From contig JACKAU010000004.1 in the NCBI GenBank assembly GCA_020634855.1, forward strand, positions 496,001 through 560,000: a stretch of 64,000 bases of DNA. The letters run 5' to 3'. The stretch's first letter is position 1; every line of letters begins with the position of its first letter. A program made the translations under genes and the position numbers. This DNA is from Anaerolineales bacterium (GTDB taxonomy: Bacteria > Chloroflexota > Anaerolineae > 4572-78 > J111). Shown here piece after piece: positions 7,979-15,790 of the stretch. The notes under the pieces are model-generated. The model ran no database searches. It saw only the letters and a program-made list of their open reading frames with translations, and was not told the DNA's origin.

Positions 7979-9115
7979 ATGATGAAAGCCTTAGTGTATC
8001 AGGGACCAGGCCAGAAAGTTTGGCAAGATAAAGCCAAGCCTAGCCTCTTGCAGCCCACCGACGCCATTGTCAGAGTTACGAAAACGACCCTCTGCGGGAC
8101 CGATTTGGCCATTCTGCGCGGTGGTGTGGCCACGTGTTTACCGGGGACAACCCTGGGGCATGAAGGCGTGGGTATTATTGAAGAAGTCGGCAGCGCAGTG
8201 AGCAGCGTGAAACCGGGCGATGCAGTCATTATTTCGTGCATCACCTCGTGCGGCCGGTGCGACTACTGCCACCGGGGTTTATATTCCAACTGCGTTGACG
8301 GCGGCTGGTTATTAGGCAACACCATCGACGGCACGCAGGCCGAATACGTGCGCATCCCCCACGCCGACAACAGTTTGCACCTCATTCCCCCCGGCATGGA
8401 TGACGAAGCCGCATTGATGTTGAGCGATATCATCCCCACCGGGTTAGAAGTCGGCGTCATGAACGGCGAGGTCAAGTTCGGCGACACGGTGGCCATTTTG
8501 GGGGCCGGGCCGGTCGGACTGGCCGCGCTGCTGGCCGCCCAGTTTTACTCGCCCGCCGAGATTATCGTGATCGATCTGGATGACAACCGGCTGGCCAAAG
8601 CCAAAGCGCTAGGCGCGACGATTACCATTAATAATCAGGACGGCCAGGCCGCTCAAAAAGTGCTGGATTTGACCCACGGCAGAGGCGTGGATGTAGCCAT
8701 TGAAGTCGTCGGCCACCCGGCCACGTGTGAAGTGTGCCAAAACATCATTGGCGCCGGCGGTCACATTGCCGATATCGGCATCTACTCCAAAGGGGTAGAA
8801 CTGCACAAAGAAATTTTGTGGACGAAAAATATCACCATTCGATTGGGAACGGTCAACACCACGACCATCCCGCTGCTGCTGCGCACCGTTCAGTCCGGCA
8901 AACTCGATCCGAAACAACTGATCACCCATCACTTCAGCCTGAACGACATCATCCACGCCTACGACGTATTCAGCAACGCCGCCGAGGAACAGGCCATCAA
9001 ACTGATTCTGGTGAACGATGTTAGCTGCGTCGCCACGCCGAAATCGGCCAACGGGTCTGTTCAGGACGCGATGATCAAGCAGATTGTGGCTCAAGTTCTT
9101 AAGGAAATGGTTTAA
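7979..9115 (+). CDS. Zinc-dependent alcohol dehydrogenase with a C-terminal encapsulation-type peptide
   Basis: Medium-chain zinc alcohol dehydrogenase, 378 residues. Catalytic zinc ligands are expected at Cys39 (in CGTD) and His61 (in GHEGVG). Cys91, Cys94, Cys97 and Cys105 form the structural zinc lobe, and GAGPVGLAAL is the NAD(P)-binding Rossmann motif. It resembles secondary-alcohol/threonine-dehydrogenase-like members. After the catalytic domain a short linker leads to AMIKQIVAQVLKEMV, almost the same as the PduE N-terminal helix (MIAAIVQEVLKEM). This suggests (inference) import into the compartment to reduce the aldehyde and recycle NADH, the job of the iron-dependent PduQ in Salmonella. 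It heads the rightward arm of the locus. Confidence 0.93.
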   Translation: MMKALVYQGPGQKVWQDKAKPSLLQPTDAIVRVTKTTLCGTDLAILRGGVATCLPGTTLGHEGVGIIEEVGSAVSSVKPGDAVIISCITSCGRCDYCHRGLYSNCVDGGWLLGNTIDGTQAEYVRIPHADNSLHLIPPGMDDEAALMLSDIIPTGLEVGVMNGEVKFGDTVAILGAGPVGLAALLAAQFYSPAEIIVIDLDDNRLAKAKALGATITINNQDGQAAQKVLDLTHGRGVDVAIEVVGHPATCEVCQNIIGAGGHIADIGIYSKGVELHKEILWTKNITIRLGTVNTTTIPLLLRTVQSGKLDPKQLITHHFSLNDIIHAYDVFSNAAEEQAIKLILVNDVSCVATPKSANGSVQDAMIKQIVAQVLKEMV

Positions 9116-9137
9116 TTATGCGACAAGGTAACCTTCA

Positions 9138-10565
9138 ATGACTGAACGGTTGGTAATTGTTGGCGGAGTCGCCGCCGGAATGAGCGCCGCCACGCGCGCG
9201 CGCCGAATCAATAAAAATCTAGATATTACCGTGTATGAGAAAACCGGCTACGTCAGTTACGGCGCTTGCGGTTTTCCGTATTTTATCAAAGGGGACGTGC
9301 CGGAAATCGAGGCGCTGCTGATCCGCAGCCCGCAGGAGTTCGCGGCCCAAGGCATAGAGGTTTTGGTGCAGCACGAGATCACGGCCATCGATCCGGCAGC
9401 TAAAACGGTGCAGGTCACAAACCTGCGCTCCGGCCGCACCTTCACCGATCATTGGGATCGGCTCATTTTGGCGACGGGCGGCCAGGCCGTGCCGCCGCCG
9501 CTGCCCGGCATCGATCTGAACGGGGTCTTCACCCTGCGCACGGTCGAAGATGCGCTGGCGATCAAATGTTGGATCAAGGAAAAGCAGCCGCAGAACGCCG
9601 TCATTATCGGCGGCGGTTACATCGGGCTGGAGATGGCCGAAGCGTTTTCGGCGCACGGCATAAGAGTCACCATCGTCGAAGCGCAGTCGCAGATTTTGCC
9701 GACCATCGACGCTGATATGGCGGTGCATATCGAACAAGAGTTGCGGGCGCACAACATCGAACTGTATCTGGGCCATAAAGTCAAAAGCCTGGACGGCGAT
9801 GCGCCGCTGCGGCGAGTCATCGCCCTGACCGCTGCCAAAGTCAACGGGCATGACGCTGCCTCGATGGTGCAAGCCGCCACGCGGCAGGCCCGGGTGCGCG
9901 CCGTGCTTACCTCCGGCGCAGGCTTTCCGGCCGAAATGGTCATTGTCGGCACCGGCACTAAACCGGCGGTCGAGTTCGCCAGAGCAGCCGGCGTCGAAAT
10001 CGGGCTGTTTGGGGCCATCCGCGTCAATAACCGTCAGCAAACCAACGTACCCGATATCTACGCCGCCGGGGCCGCCTCCGAAGTGTATCATCGCGTGGCC
10101 GGCCAATCGATCCTGCTGCCCCTGGCCACCACCGCCAGCAAACAAGGCCGCGTGGCCGGCACCAATGCCGCCGGCGGTCGCGCTCACTTCTCCGGCATTG
10201 TCGGCACGGCCGTGGTCAAAATGTTCGATCTCCAGATCGCCCAAACCGGTCTGACCGAAAAGTACGCTAAATATTTTGGGTTCGATGCCCGCAGCGCCAC
10301 CATTTCAGCGACAGCCCACGCCCACTACATGCCCGGCAACACGCCCATCCACGTCAAACTGGTCTACGAAACAACGACCCAGCGGCTGTTAGGGGCGCAA
10401 ATCATCGGCAAAGAAGGCGTCGCCAAACGCATCGATGTCATTGCGGCGGCCCTGCACAGCGGCCTGACCGTCTACGATCTGGCCGAACTCGATCTCAGTT
10501 ACGCGCCGCCGTTTGCCCCGGTCTGGGATCCGATTTTAGTGGCGGCTAATGTAGCGAGTAAGTGA
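9138..10565 (+). CDS. CoA-disulfide-reductase/NADH-oxidase-like flavoprotein
   Basis: FAD-dependent pyridine nucleotide-disulfide oxidoreductase of the single-cysteine class (CoA-disulfide reductase, NADH oxidase, peroxidase). The FAD motif VIVGGVAAGMSAA is at the N-terminus. The active cysteine is probably Cys44 in YGACGFPYF. AVIIGGGYIGLEMAEAF is the NAD(P)H-binding motif and DIYAAGAASE the second FAD contact, followed by a dimerisation domain. The length of 475 is slightly over the usual 440-460 owing to an insertion of about 25 residues near 240. It is 22 bases downstream of the alcohol dehydrogenase, so it is probably co-transcribed and may oxidise NADH or reduce CoA disulfide during diol catabolism. 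The exact reaction is not determinable. Confidence 0.85.
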   Translation: MTERLVIVGGVAAGMSAATRARRINKNLDITVYEKTGYVSYGACGFPYFIKGDVPEIEALLIRSPQEFAAQGIEVLVQHEITAIDPAAKTVQVTNLRSGRTFTDHWDRLILATGGQAVPPPLPGIDLNGVFTLRTVEDALAIKCWIKEKQPQNAVIIGGGYIGLEMAEAFSAHGIRVTIVEAQSQILPTIDADMAVHIEQELRAHNIELYLGHKVKSLDGDAPLRRVIALTAAKVNGHDAASMVQAATRQARVRAVLTSGAGFPAEMVIVGTGTKPAVEFARAAGVEIGLFGAIRVNNRQQTNVPDIYAAGAASEVYHRVAGQSILLPLATTASKQGRVAGTNAAGGRAHFSGIVGTAVVKMFDLQIAQTGLTEKYAKYFGFDARSATISATAHAHYMPGNTPIHVKLVYETTTQRLLGAQIIGKEGVAKRIDVIAAALHSGLTVYDLAELDLSYAPPFAPVWDPILVAANVASK

Positions 10566-10593
10566 TTCATACAAAACCGTACCTACTCAGGCC

Positions 10594-10690
10594 AGACCTG
10601 ACAGGTTTTCAAACGCTAGTTTTGAACTAAATCGTGTTCCGAATGGAAAGATAAGTTCTCCCAAACATCATTCGGAAACCTGTCAGGTCT
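10594..10690. repeat. Dispersed inverted-repeat element, family 1, copy A
   Basis: A 97-base element bounded by AGACCTGACAGGTTTTC (10594-10610) and its near-perfect inverted copy (10674-10690). Each arm contains the 11-base palindrome ACCTGACAGGT. Related elements of 96 and 95 bases occur at 26003 and 33703 with unrelated interiors. The size, inverted ends and lack of coding suggest a MITE/REP-like mobile repeat. Confidence 0.8.
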
Positions 10691-10737
10691 TACCGCAGAC
10701 TGAGTAATTAAATAACCGTCGTATCAAGGAAGATAAC

Positions 10738-12288
10738 GTGTTTCAAGCCAACACACCATCACGACCCAATCGAATCCCTGGCACGCTGGAGTTGGAAATC
10801 TCCGATCCGGTGTTGATGCTGAACGAAATTGCGCGGCGTTATGAAACGACCGAACGGGTTTTGATGGAGTATGTTGACAACGCGTTGGACGACGCCGAAG
10901 CCCTCTATGTAGAGCATAACCAGCGCTATCCGTATCACATCACCATTGACATCACCATCGACGCGGCGGCCGGAGCCGTGACTATCAAGGATAACTGCCG
11001 GGGGATGTCGCGGGATGTCCTGGAGCGGGTGGTGAAAAATATCGGCGAGTCGCAGAAGCGCGGCGTCACCTGGGTTAACGGCCGGTTCGGATTTGGCGTC
11101 CAAGCTTTTCGCGCCGCCGCCGAACACATTCAGTTCCAAACCCAACATCAAACCAGCTCCGGCTACAGCCTCGAACTCGACCGCCGCCAGCAGCGCGGCA
11201 TCAAAGAGGCCAAACGCCAGGATGATCCGTTTCCCACCGACAGTGGCACCGGCACCATCGTGACGATTACGGGCTTTGACCCCGATTGGAGCGACTTTTC
11301 GGTCGAGTCGGTCAAAGCGGAGATTGAGCATCACTTTGAACGGCTGATCGCCCGGCCGGGCTTGACCATTACGGTGGGTGAATCCGGACAGCCCTCGCGG
11401 CAATGCACGCCGTTTGATTACGACCACATCGAGGGTCGGTCGATCCGGCGCACGCTCCAGGCGACTTACAAAGGCGAAACGTATCCGATTGACCTGCATC
11501 TGGTGGTGGCTCGCGAGAAGCGGCCGGAGCGCGCCGTGAGTTTCTTCGTTCGGGGGCGGCGCATCAACGACGCCGTGCAGATCAAATCGTTTATGCGTAA
11601 GTCTACCTATAAGACCCGGCTGTGGAGCCATCCCCATCTACTGGGGTACATCGAGGCCGGGGAGCTAGTGCAGCCGGCCATTACCCGCGATGATTTTAAT
11701 CGGACATATGGCCGTCAATTATGCTATGAGACAATTTTGACGTTAGAACCAGAAATCAATACACTTATAAAACCGGTCAATCAAGCAGGTAAAAATCAAA
11801 CGTTGGGAAAATTGGAAAACGTCATCAACGAAGCCGTTGCTGCTGCGGGAGCGCCGGATCAGGCCGATACCGGTTCCTCTACCCCCGCATCCGTAGCTGA
11901 GGCCGGGACAACCCCGGCTTTCTCAGCCGAATCCACGGCTCGATCCGACGGCGATGGGGCGTTTTTCGTGATCCCGGATATTCGGTTAGTGACTGAACTT
12001 CCCCCAACGGTCGGGGTGGAGAACCGGGCCTATCTGGTCGATAATACGATCTATATCAACATTGAACATCCTGATTTCCAAGAACGGCTGGCCTATACCC
12101 GGCAAAGAATCCCAAAAATAACGGATCGGCTAACGGCTTACCTGGCCGGTTTAATCTCGATCTACTATCCGGCTCAACCCGCTGAGGTCACGACCGGATT
12201 GGAAGCTCAGGTCGATACGATCATCAAATTGGAGTCGGTTTTGCATCAACAACAGGCAGAACTTGCCAAGGCGTTGATGAACTCGTGA
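10738..12288 (+). CDS. GHKL-type ATPase domain protein of unknown role
   Basis: 516 residues. The N-terminal about 210 residues form a Gyrase/Hsp90/histidine-kinase/MutL (GHKL) ATPase: N-box E44-x3-N48 in MEYVDNALDDAE, G1 box KDNCRGM, G2 box GRFGFGVQAFRAA, and a TGTIVTITGF segment. The rest resembles the transducer part of MutL/MORC-type proteins (YPIDLHLVV, FFVRGRRINDAVQI). A Ser/Ala/Thr-rich linker lies near 370-405, before a C-terminal helical part. No phospho-acceptor histidine domain is seen, so it is not an ordinary sensor kinase. The start is GTG with AAGGA upstream. It lies between the flavoprotein and the riboswitch. No link to microcompartments is known to me; the role is open. Confidence 0.75.
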   Translation: MFQANTPSRPNRIPGTLELEISDPVLMLNEIARRYETTERVLMEYVDNALDDAEALYVEHNQRYPYHITIDITIDAAAGAVTIKDNCRGMSRDVLERVVKNIGESQKRGVTWVNGRFGFGVQAFRAAAEHIQFQTQHQTSSGYSLELDRRQQRGIKEAKRQDDPFPTDSGTGTIVTITGFDPDWSDFSVESVKAEIEHHFERLIARPGLTITVGESGQPSRQCTPFDYDHIEGRSIRRTLQATYKGETYPIDLHLVVAREKRPERAVSFFVRGRRINDAVQIKSFMRKSTYKTRLWSHPHLLGYIEAGELVQPAITRDDFNRTYGRQLCYETILTLEPEINTLIKPVNQAGKNQTLGKLENVINEAVAAAGAPDQADTGSSTPASVAEAGTTPAFSAESTARSDGDGAFFVIPDIRLVTELPPTVGVENRAYLVDNTIYINIEHPDFQERLAYTRQRIPKITDRLTAYLAGLISIYYPAQPAEVTTGLEAQVDTIIKLESVLHQQQAELAKALMNS

Positions 12289-12361
12289 GCCGTAGATGCT
12301 TTTTAACAAAGCCAAAATTGATGGCTATTTTCAGCTATTATTTATGAATTTTTTGTAAAAT

Positions 12362-12512
12362 ACTAAGGAAGAATAACCCGACGATAACGAATTTTCAGGG
12401 TGAAGTCCGGTGCCTTTTTTAAGAAAGCCGGCGCTGTCCCGCAACTGTGAAATTCAGACAATGTTGTCACCGTCTGATGAAGCCAGACCCCCTGTATTAT
12501 ATGTATGGACCC
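12362..12512 (+). ncRNA. Cobalamin riboswitch
   Basis: Conserved aptamer elements are present in order: AGGGTGAAGTCCGGTGCC, then GCCGGCG, the hallmark core CTGTCCCGCAACTGTGA (12433-12449), and the downstream GAAGCCAGACC block (12479-12488). Boundaries are approximate. It lies 5' of the PocR-domain sensor kinase gene and is followed within about 40 bases by an intrinsic terminator, so it probably controls transcription of the two-component system in response to adenosylcobalamin or another corrinoid. It is unusual in sitting before a regulator gene, not before B12 synthesis or transport genes. Confidence 0.88.
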
Positions 12513-12523
12513 GTTCCTCGCGG

Positions 12524-12558
12524 AAAAGGAACAACCACAACGGTTGTTCCTTTTTTTT
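12524..12558 (+). terminator. Intrinsic terminator of the riboswitch expression platform
   Basis: A 13-base-pair perfect stem (12524-12536 with 12542-12554; core GGAACAACC/GGTTGTTCC) with a 5-base loop runs straight into eight T residues. An alternative pairing of GTTCC (12513-12517) with GGAAC (12528-12532) would break the stem and could be the antiterminator. The layout fits a transcription-attenuating riboswitch. Confidence 0.88.
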
Positions 12559-12641
12559 ATAAGTCAGGCCGTCGACACGCTTGGGGAAAGCGTCAGTCAC
12601 CTAAATTACTTTCTTACAATTCGTTAAAGGAGAACTAGGAA

Positions 12642-13907
12642 ATGATACAACAATATCAAATGGGATCACCTGTAAAAGAGCCAATCAAAGAATCGCCCGC
12701 GAAAGGACTAAGTATTGAAGACGTGGTAGATGTCTCGGTTTTGCAGCGGATTCAGGATAGGTTTGCTAAGGCGATGGGCGTGGCGGCGGTAACGGTCGAC
12801 CGCAACGGCACACCCGTCACCGAAGCCAGTAATTTTCAGCCCATCTGTCTGACGATCCGCTCGACAAAAAAAGGGCTGGCCCGCTGTATGAAATGCGATG
12901 CCGTGGGCGCGCTGAAATCTTACCGAGCCGGTGAGCCGCAAACCTATTTGTGCTCCGGCGGCATGATCGACGTGGCCGCTCCGATCATCATCGACGGCGA
13001 ATACCTGGGCGGTATTCTGTGCGGGCAGGTAGTTTTAACCGAAAATCGGGCCGCATTTATCGAAAAGATCGTCGAACGAAATAAGCCGTTGGGGTTTTCA
13101 GAAGAACACCTGCGCCAATTAGCCAAACAAGTCCCCGCCATTCCCCGCGAGCGTCTTGACGCCGCCGTGGAAATGATGTTTGTGATGGCCAATCACATTA
13201 CCGAAATGGGCCTGGCCTATGTGGCCAAGAATCAGCTCTTGAAAGAAGCCGAGGAGAAGGCCAAATTACAAGAAGCGCTGCAACATGCCCAAATGCGGGC
13301 GCTGGAAGCCCAGGTCAACCCTCACTTTTTGTTCAATGCGCTGACGCTGGTGGGGTATACGGCTATCGCCGAAGAGGCGCGTCAAACCGAAGAAATCACC
13401 TTCAACCTCAGCGATCTCCTCCGGTACAGCTTGCGCAATGTGGCCAAACAAGTGTTGGTCACCGAAGAGTTAGATATGGTGGATCGGTATCTGGCTATTC
13501 AAAAATTACGGTTTGGCTCCCGGCTGCAATTTAAGATTAGCATCGACCCTCAACTGAACAATGTTTACATTCCATGTATGATTTTACAGCCGCTGGTGGA
13601 GAACGCGGTCATTCACGGCGTTGAGCCGATGACCCGTCCGGTGTTAATTGAGGTCGACGCCACCTGCGCCGACAATTATCTGCAACTTAACGTGGTGGAT
13701 GACGGCGCCGGCATTGACCCGGCCATGATCAAAACCATCGAAGCCGGCGACTCGCCGCTGCGGGAAGGCCGGGCCAGAATTGGACTGCAAGGGGTCATCC
13801 GCCGCCTCAAAGGCGAGTACGGGTCTCAATTTACCTTTAAGATTGAAAGACGATCAGTACACGGCACATGTATTTCACTCCGGATTCCGATCAACGATAA
13901 GGTATGA
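12642..13907 (+). CDS. PocR-domain sensor histidine kinase (LytS-type)
   Basis: 421 residues. Residues about 25-180 form a PocR sensory domain (SVLQRIQDRFAKAMGVAAV, CMKCDAVG, YLCSGGMIDVAAPI, GGILCGQV), with several cysteines like the domain in the propanediol regulator PocR. A short coiled linker leads to a LytS/YehU-type kinase: His228 in QVNPHFLFNALT is the likely phospho-acceptor, with PLVENAVIHG as N-box and VDDGAGID as G1. No membrane segment was seen, so it probably senses a cytoplasmic ligand such as the diol (inference). The start ATG has AAAGGAG upstream. The partner regulator follows 73 bases later, and the gene lies under the cobalamin riboswitch and terminator. Confidence 0.92.
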   Translation: MIQQYQMGSPVKEPIKESPAKGLSIEDVVDVSVLQRIQDRFAKAMGVAAVTVDRNGTPVTEASNFQPICLTIRSTKKGLARCMKCDAVGALKSYRAGEPQTYLCSGGMIDVAAPIIIDGEYLGGILCGQVVLTENRAAFIEKIVERNKPLGFSEEHLRQLAKQVPAIPRERLDAAVEMMFVMANHITEMGLAYVAKNQLLKEAEEKAKLQEALQHAQMRALEAQVNPHFLFNALTLVGYTAIAEEARQTEEITFNLSDLLRYSLRNVAKQVLVTEELDMVDRYLAIQKLRFGSRLQFKISIDPQLNNVYIPCMILQPLVENAVIHGVEPMTRPVLIEVDATCADNYLQLNVVDDGAGIDPAMIKTIEAGDSPLREGRARIGLQGVIRRLKGEYGSQFTFKIERRSVHGTCISLRIPINDKV

Positions 13908-13980
13908 CATAAGGTCTCTATTAAAAATTTTACAATAAAACTATGGCAGCATCATCGAAACAAAACAAAGGGTGGAACGT

Positions 13981-15594
13981 ATGCCAAGCTTGTTAGTTGT
14001 AGATGATACAGAACTAATCAGAAATACGATAAACAACATCGTTTCAAAAGAAGATATTGCCATTTCGGCGGTTTACGAAGCGGAAAACGGTGAACAAGCC
14101 GTGTCTATCGCCCGCCGGCATCACCCGGACATCATTTTTATGGATATCAAAATGCCCGGCATGAACGGCTTGCAGGCGACAGCCGTCATCCGCAAAGAGT
14201 TTCCCGACACCAAGATTGTGATGCTAACCGCCTACGATGAATTCTCTTTTGTCCAAGAAGCGCTGCAATTGGGGGCGGTCGATTATCTGCTCAAACCGGT
14301 TCGTCCCAGCAAGCTGGTGGAAGTGATCGGCACGATGAAAACGAAGCTCGAAGAAGATGCGGAGCGACAGCGCGTCCTGGTCGAGGTTCGCCAGCGCTTA
14401 TCAGAAGTGCTGCCGATTGTGGAAGCCAACCTGGTTGACGATCTGATTTATGCCCAATCGTTGGGTGAAGAGATGATCCACCAGAATTTGCAGCAGTTGA
14501 ACAAGGAGTTGACCATCTCCGTGGTGATGATGGTCAGCATCAACAACTTCGACAAAATTGTGAAGCGGTTGCAACCCCAACAAATCCTGGACAAGTACAA
14601 TGAGCTGACCCAGATTATCCGCAGGACCATCCACAATCCGGCCAAAGCCCTGTTTGGCTCGTGGCAGTTAGGGCAGTTGGCCGTTATTCTCTCAACCGAT
14701 TTTCAGTGGGAAACCATCGATGCCCAGAAAGGGTTGGGCGAACAAATCCGGCAGGAGATCGACCGTCAGCTTAATATTCCGGTCACGATTAGTTTTGGCC
14801 GGCGCTACCCGTCGTGGGCCGATATCGCCATTTCGTTTGCCGAAGCCCGTTCAGCCCGGCAATACAGTAAGCGCGACGGGAGTGGTGTGGTTCACGTGGC
14901 GGATATGACGGGCCTAACCGCACCGCACGGCTATGCCTATCCGCTGGCGCTGGAAAAAGAGTTGTTGGAAAGCATTCGCCTCAAACAAGAAGATATCAGC
15001 CTGGAGTTGATGAACGCTCTGGTTGACCATTTGCTTTACAATTATAAAGACACGCCCCAAATTCTGTACAGCTACTTTGCCGAACTCCTCTCCCTCATTT
15101 CTCGCAACATCATCGACATGGGGGCGCTGGCCCCGGCGGTGCTCGATCAATCCCATCGTCAAATGACCATCCTGTTTTCAGGCCCCAGTCCGGCCCAACT
15201 GCGGCTGTGGGCGCTCAACAGCGTCACCGAACTTCTATCTGTCACGGCCTTCAAAACTGAAAAACCTAGCCGAGACGCCGTTCAATTGGCCATCGAGTAC
15301 ATTCACAAAAATTATCACAATCCGGAGCTAACCCTGGGCGAAGTCGCCAACACCGTCGGACTTAGCCAATCGCACCTGGCTTTCTTGCTCAAAGAGCGAA
15401 CCGGGATGAGCTACTCGAAATATCTCTCAAACCTGCGCATCAGACACGCCAAAAAACTGCTGCGCACCACATCGATGACGATCTCGACTATTGCCGAGGT
15501 TGTCGGCTATCCGAACGCCACCCATTTCTATCGAATTTTCCAGCGGCAAACCGAAATGACTCCCAAAACCTACCGCGAAACCGCCGTCGCCTGA
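13981..15594 (+). CDS. Response regulator with AraC-type DNA-binding domain (YesN-like)
   Basis: 537 residues. An N-terminal receiver domain (LLVVDDTELIRN; phospho-acceptor Asp55 in FMDIKMPG; conserved Lys in YLLKPVRP) is followed by a central region of about 250 residues without a recognised fold. The C-terminal two-helix-turn-helix AraC domain contains LTLGEVANTVGLSQSHLAFLL and the closing PNATHFYRIFQRQTEMTPKTYR. The start was taken as ATG 13981 with AAAGGGTGG just upstream, not the in-frame GTG at 13972. It is the cognate partner of the preceding PocR-domain kinase and the likely activator of both pdu arms via the direct repeats at 7779-7887 (inference). Confidence 0.93.
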   Translation: MPSLLVVDDTELIRNTINNIVSKEDIAISAVYEAENGEQAVSIARRHHPDIIFMDIKMPGMNGLQATAVIRKEFPDTKIVMLTAYDEFSFVQEALQLGAVDYLLKPVRPSKLVEVIGTMKTKLEEDAERQRVLVEVRQRLSEVLPIVEANLVDDLIYAQSLGEEMIHQNLQQLNKELTISVVMMVSINNFDKIVKRLQPQQILDKYNELTQIIRRTIHNPAKALFGSWQLGQLAVILSTDFQWETIDAQKGLGEQIRQEIDRQLNIPVTISFGRRYPSWADIAISFAEARSARQYSKRDGSGVVHVADMTGLTAPHGYAYPLALEKELLESIRLKQEDISLELMNALVDHLLYNYKDTPQILYSYFAELLSLISRNIIDMGALAPAVLDQSHRQMTILFSGPSPAQLRLWALNSVTELLSVTAFKTEKPSRDAVQLAIEYIHKNYHNPELTLGEVANTVGLSQSHLAFLLKERTGMSYSKYLSNLRIRHAKKLLRTTSMTISTIAEVVGYPNATHFYRIFQRQTEMTPKTYRETAVA

Positions 15595-15623
15595 TTGGGG
15601 AGGCTACCAACCAAAGAAATCTT

Positions 15624-15676
15624 ATGGAGCATCGAAGCTCTGCTTTGATTAGACAAAGCAAGCTTTGTTGCTCCAT
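15624..15676. repeat. Dispersed hairpin repeat, family 2, copy A
   Basis: A 53-base imperfect inverted repeat, ATGGAGC...GCTTTG facing CAAAGC...GCTCCAT, located 30 bases after the response-regulator stop. Related elements lie at 25316, 40260 and 60218, each just downstream of a gene end. The rest of the gap to ackA (15677-15790) holds a short ATTCATC-rich stretch and the ackA ribosome site. Confidence 0.75.
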
Positions 15677-15790
15677 TTATTTTATGAAACATGTTCAACT
15701 ATGAAACTCACGGGACAGGAATTCAATTGTCCCTGATGCCTAATTCATCATTCATCATTCATCCCTCATAATTTCAAGGAGCACTATTTC

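Noticed and set aside
12447..12638. Small rightward frame inside the riboswitch leader
   Set aside because: It runs through the aptamer core and terminator, and its composition is not protein-like.
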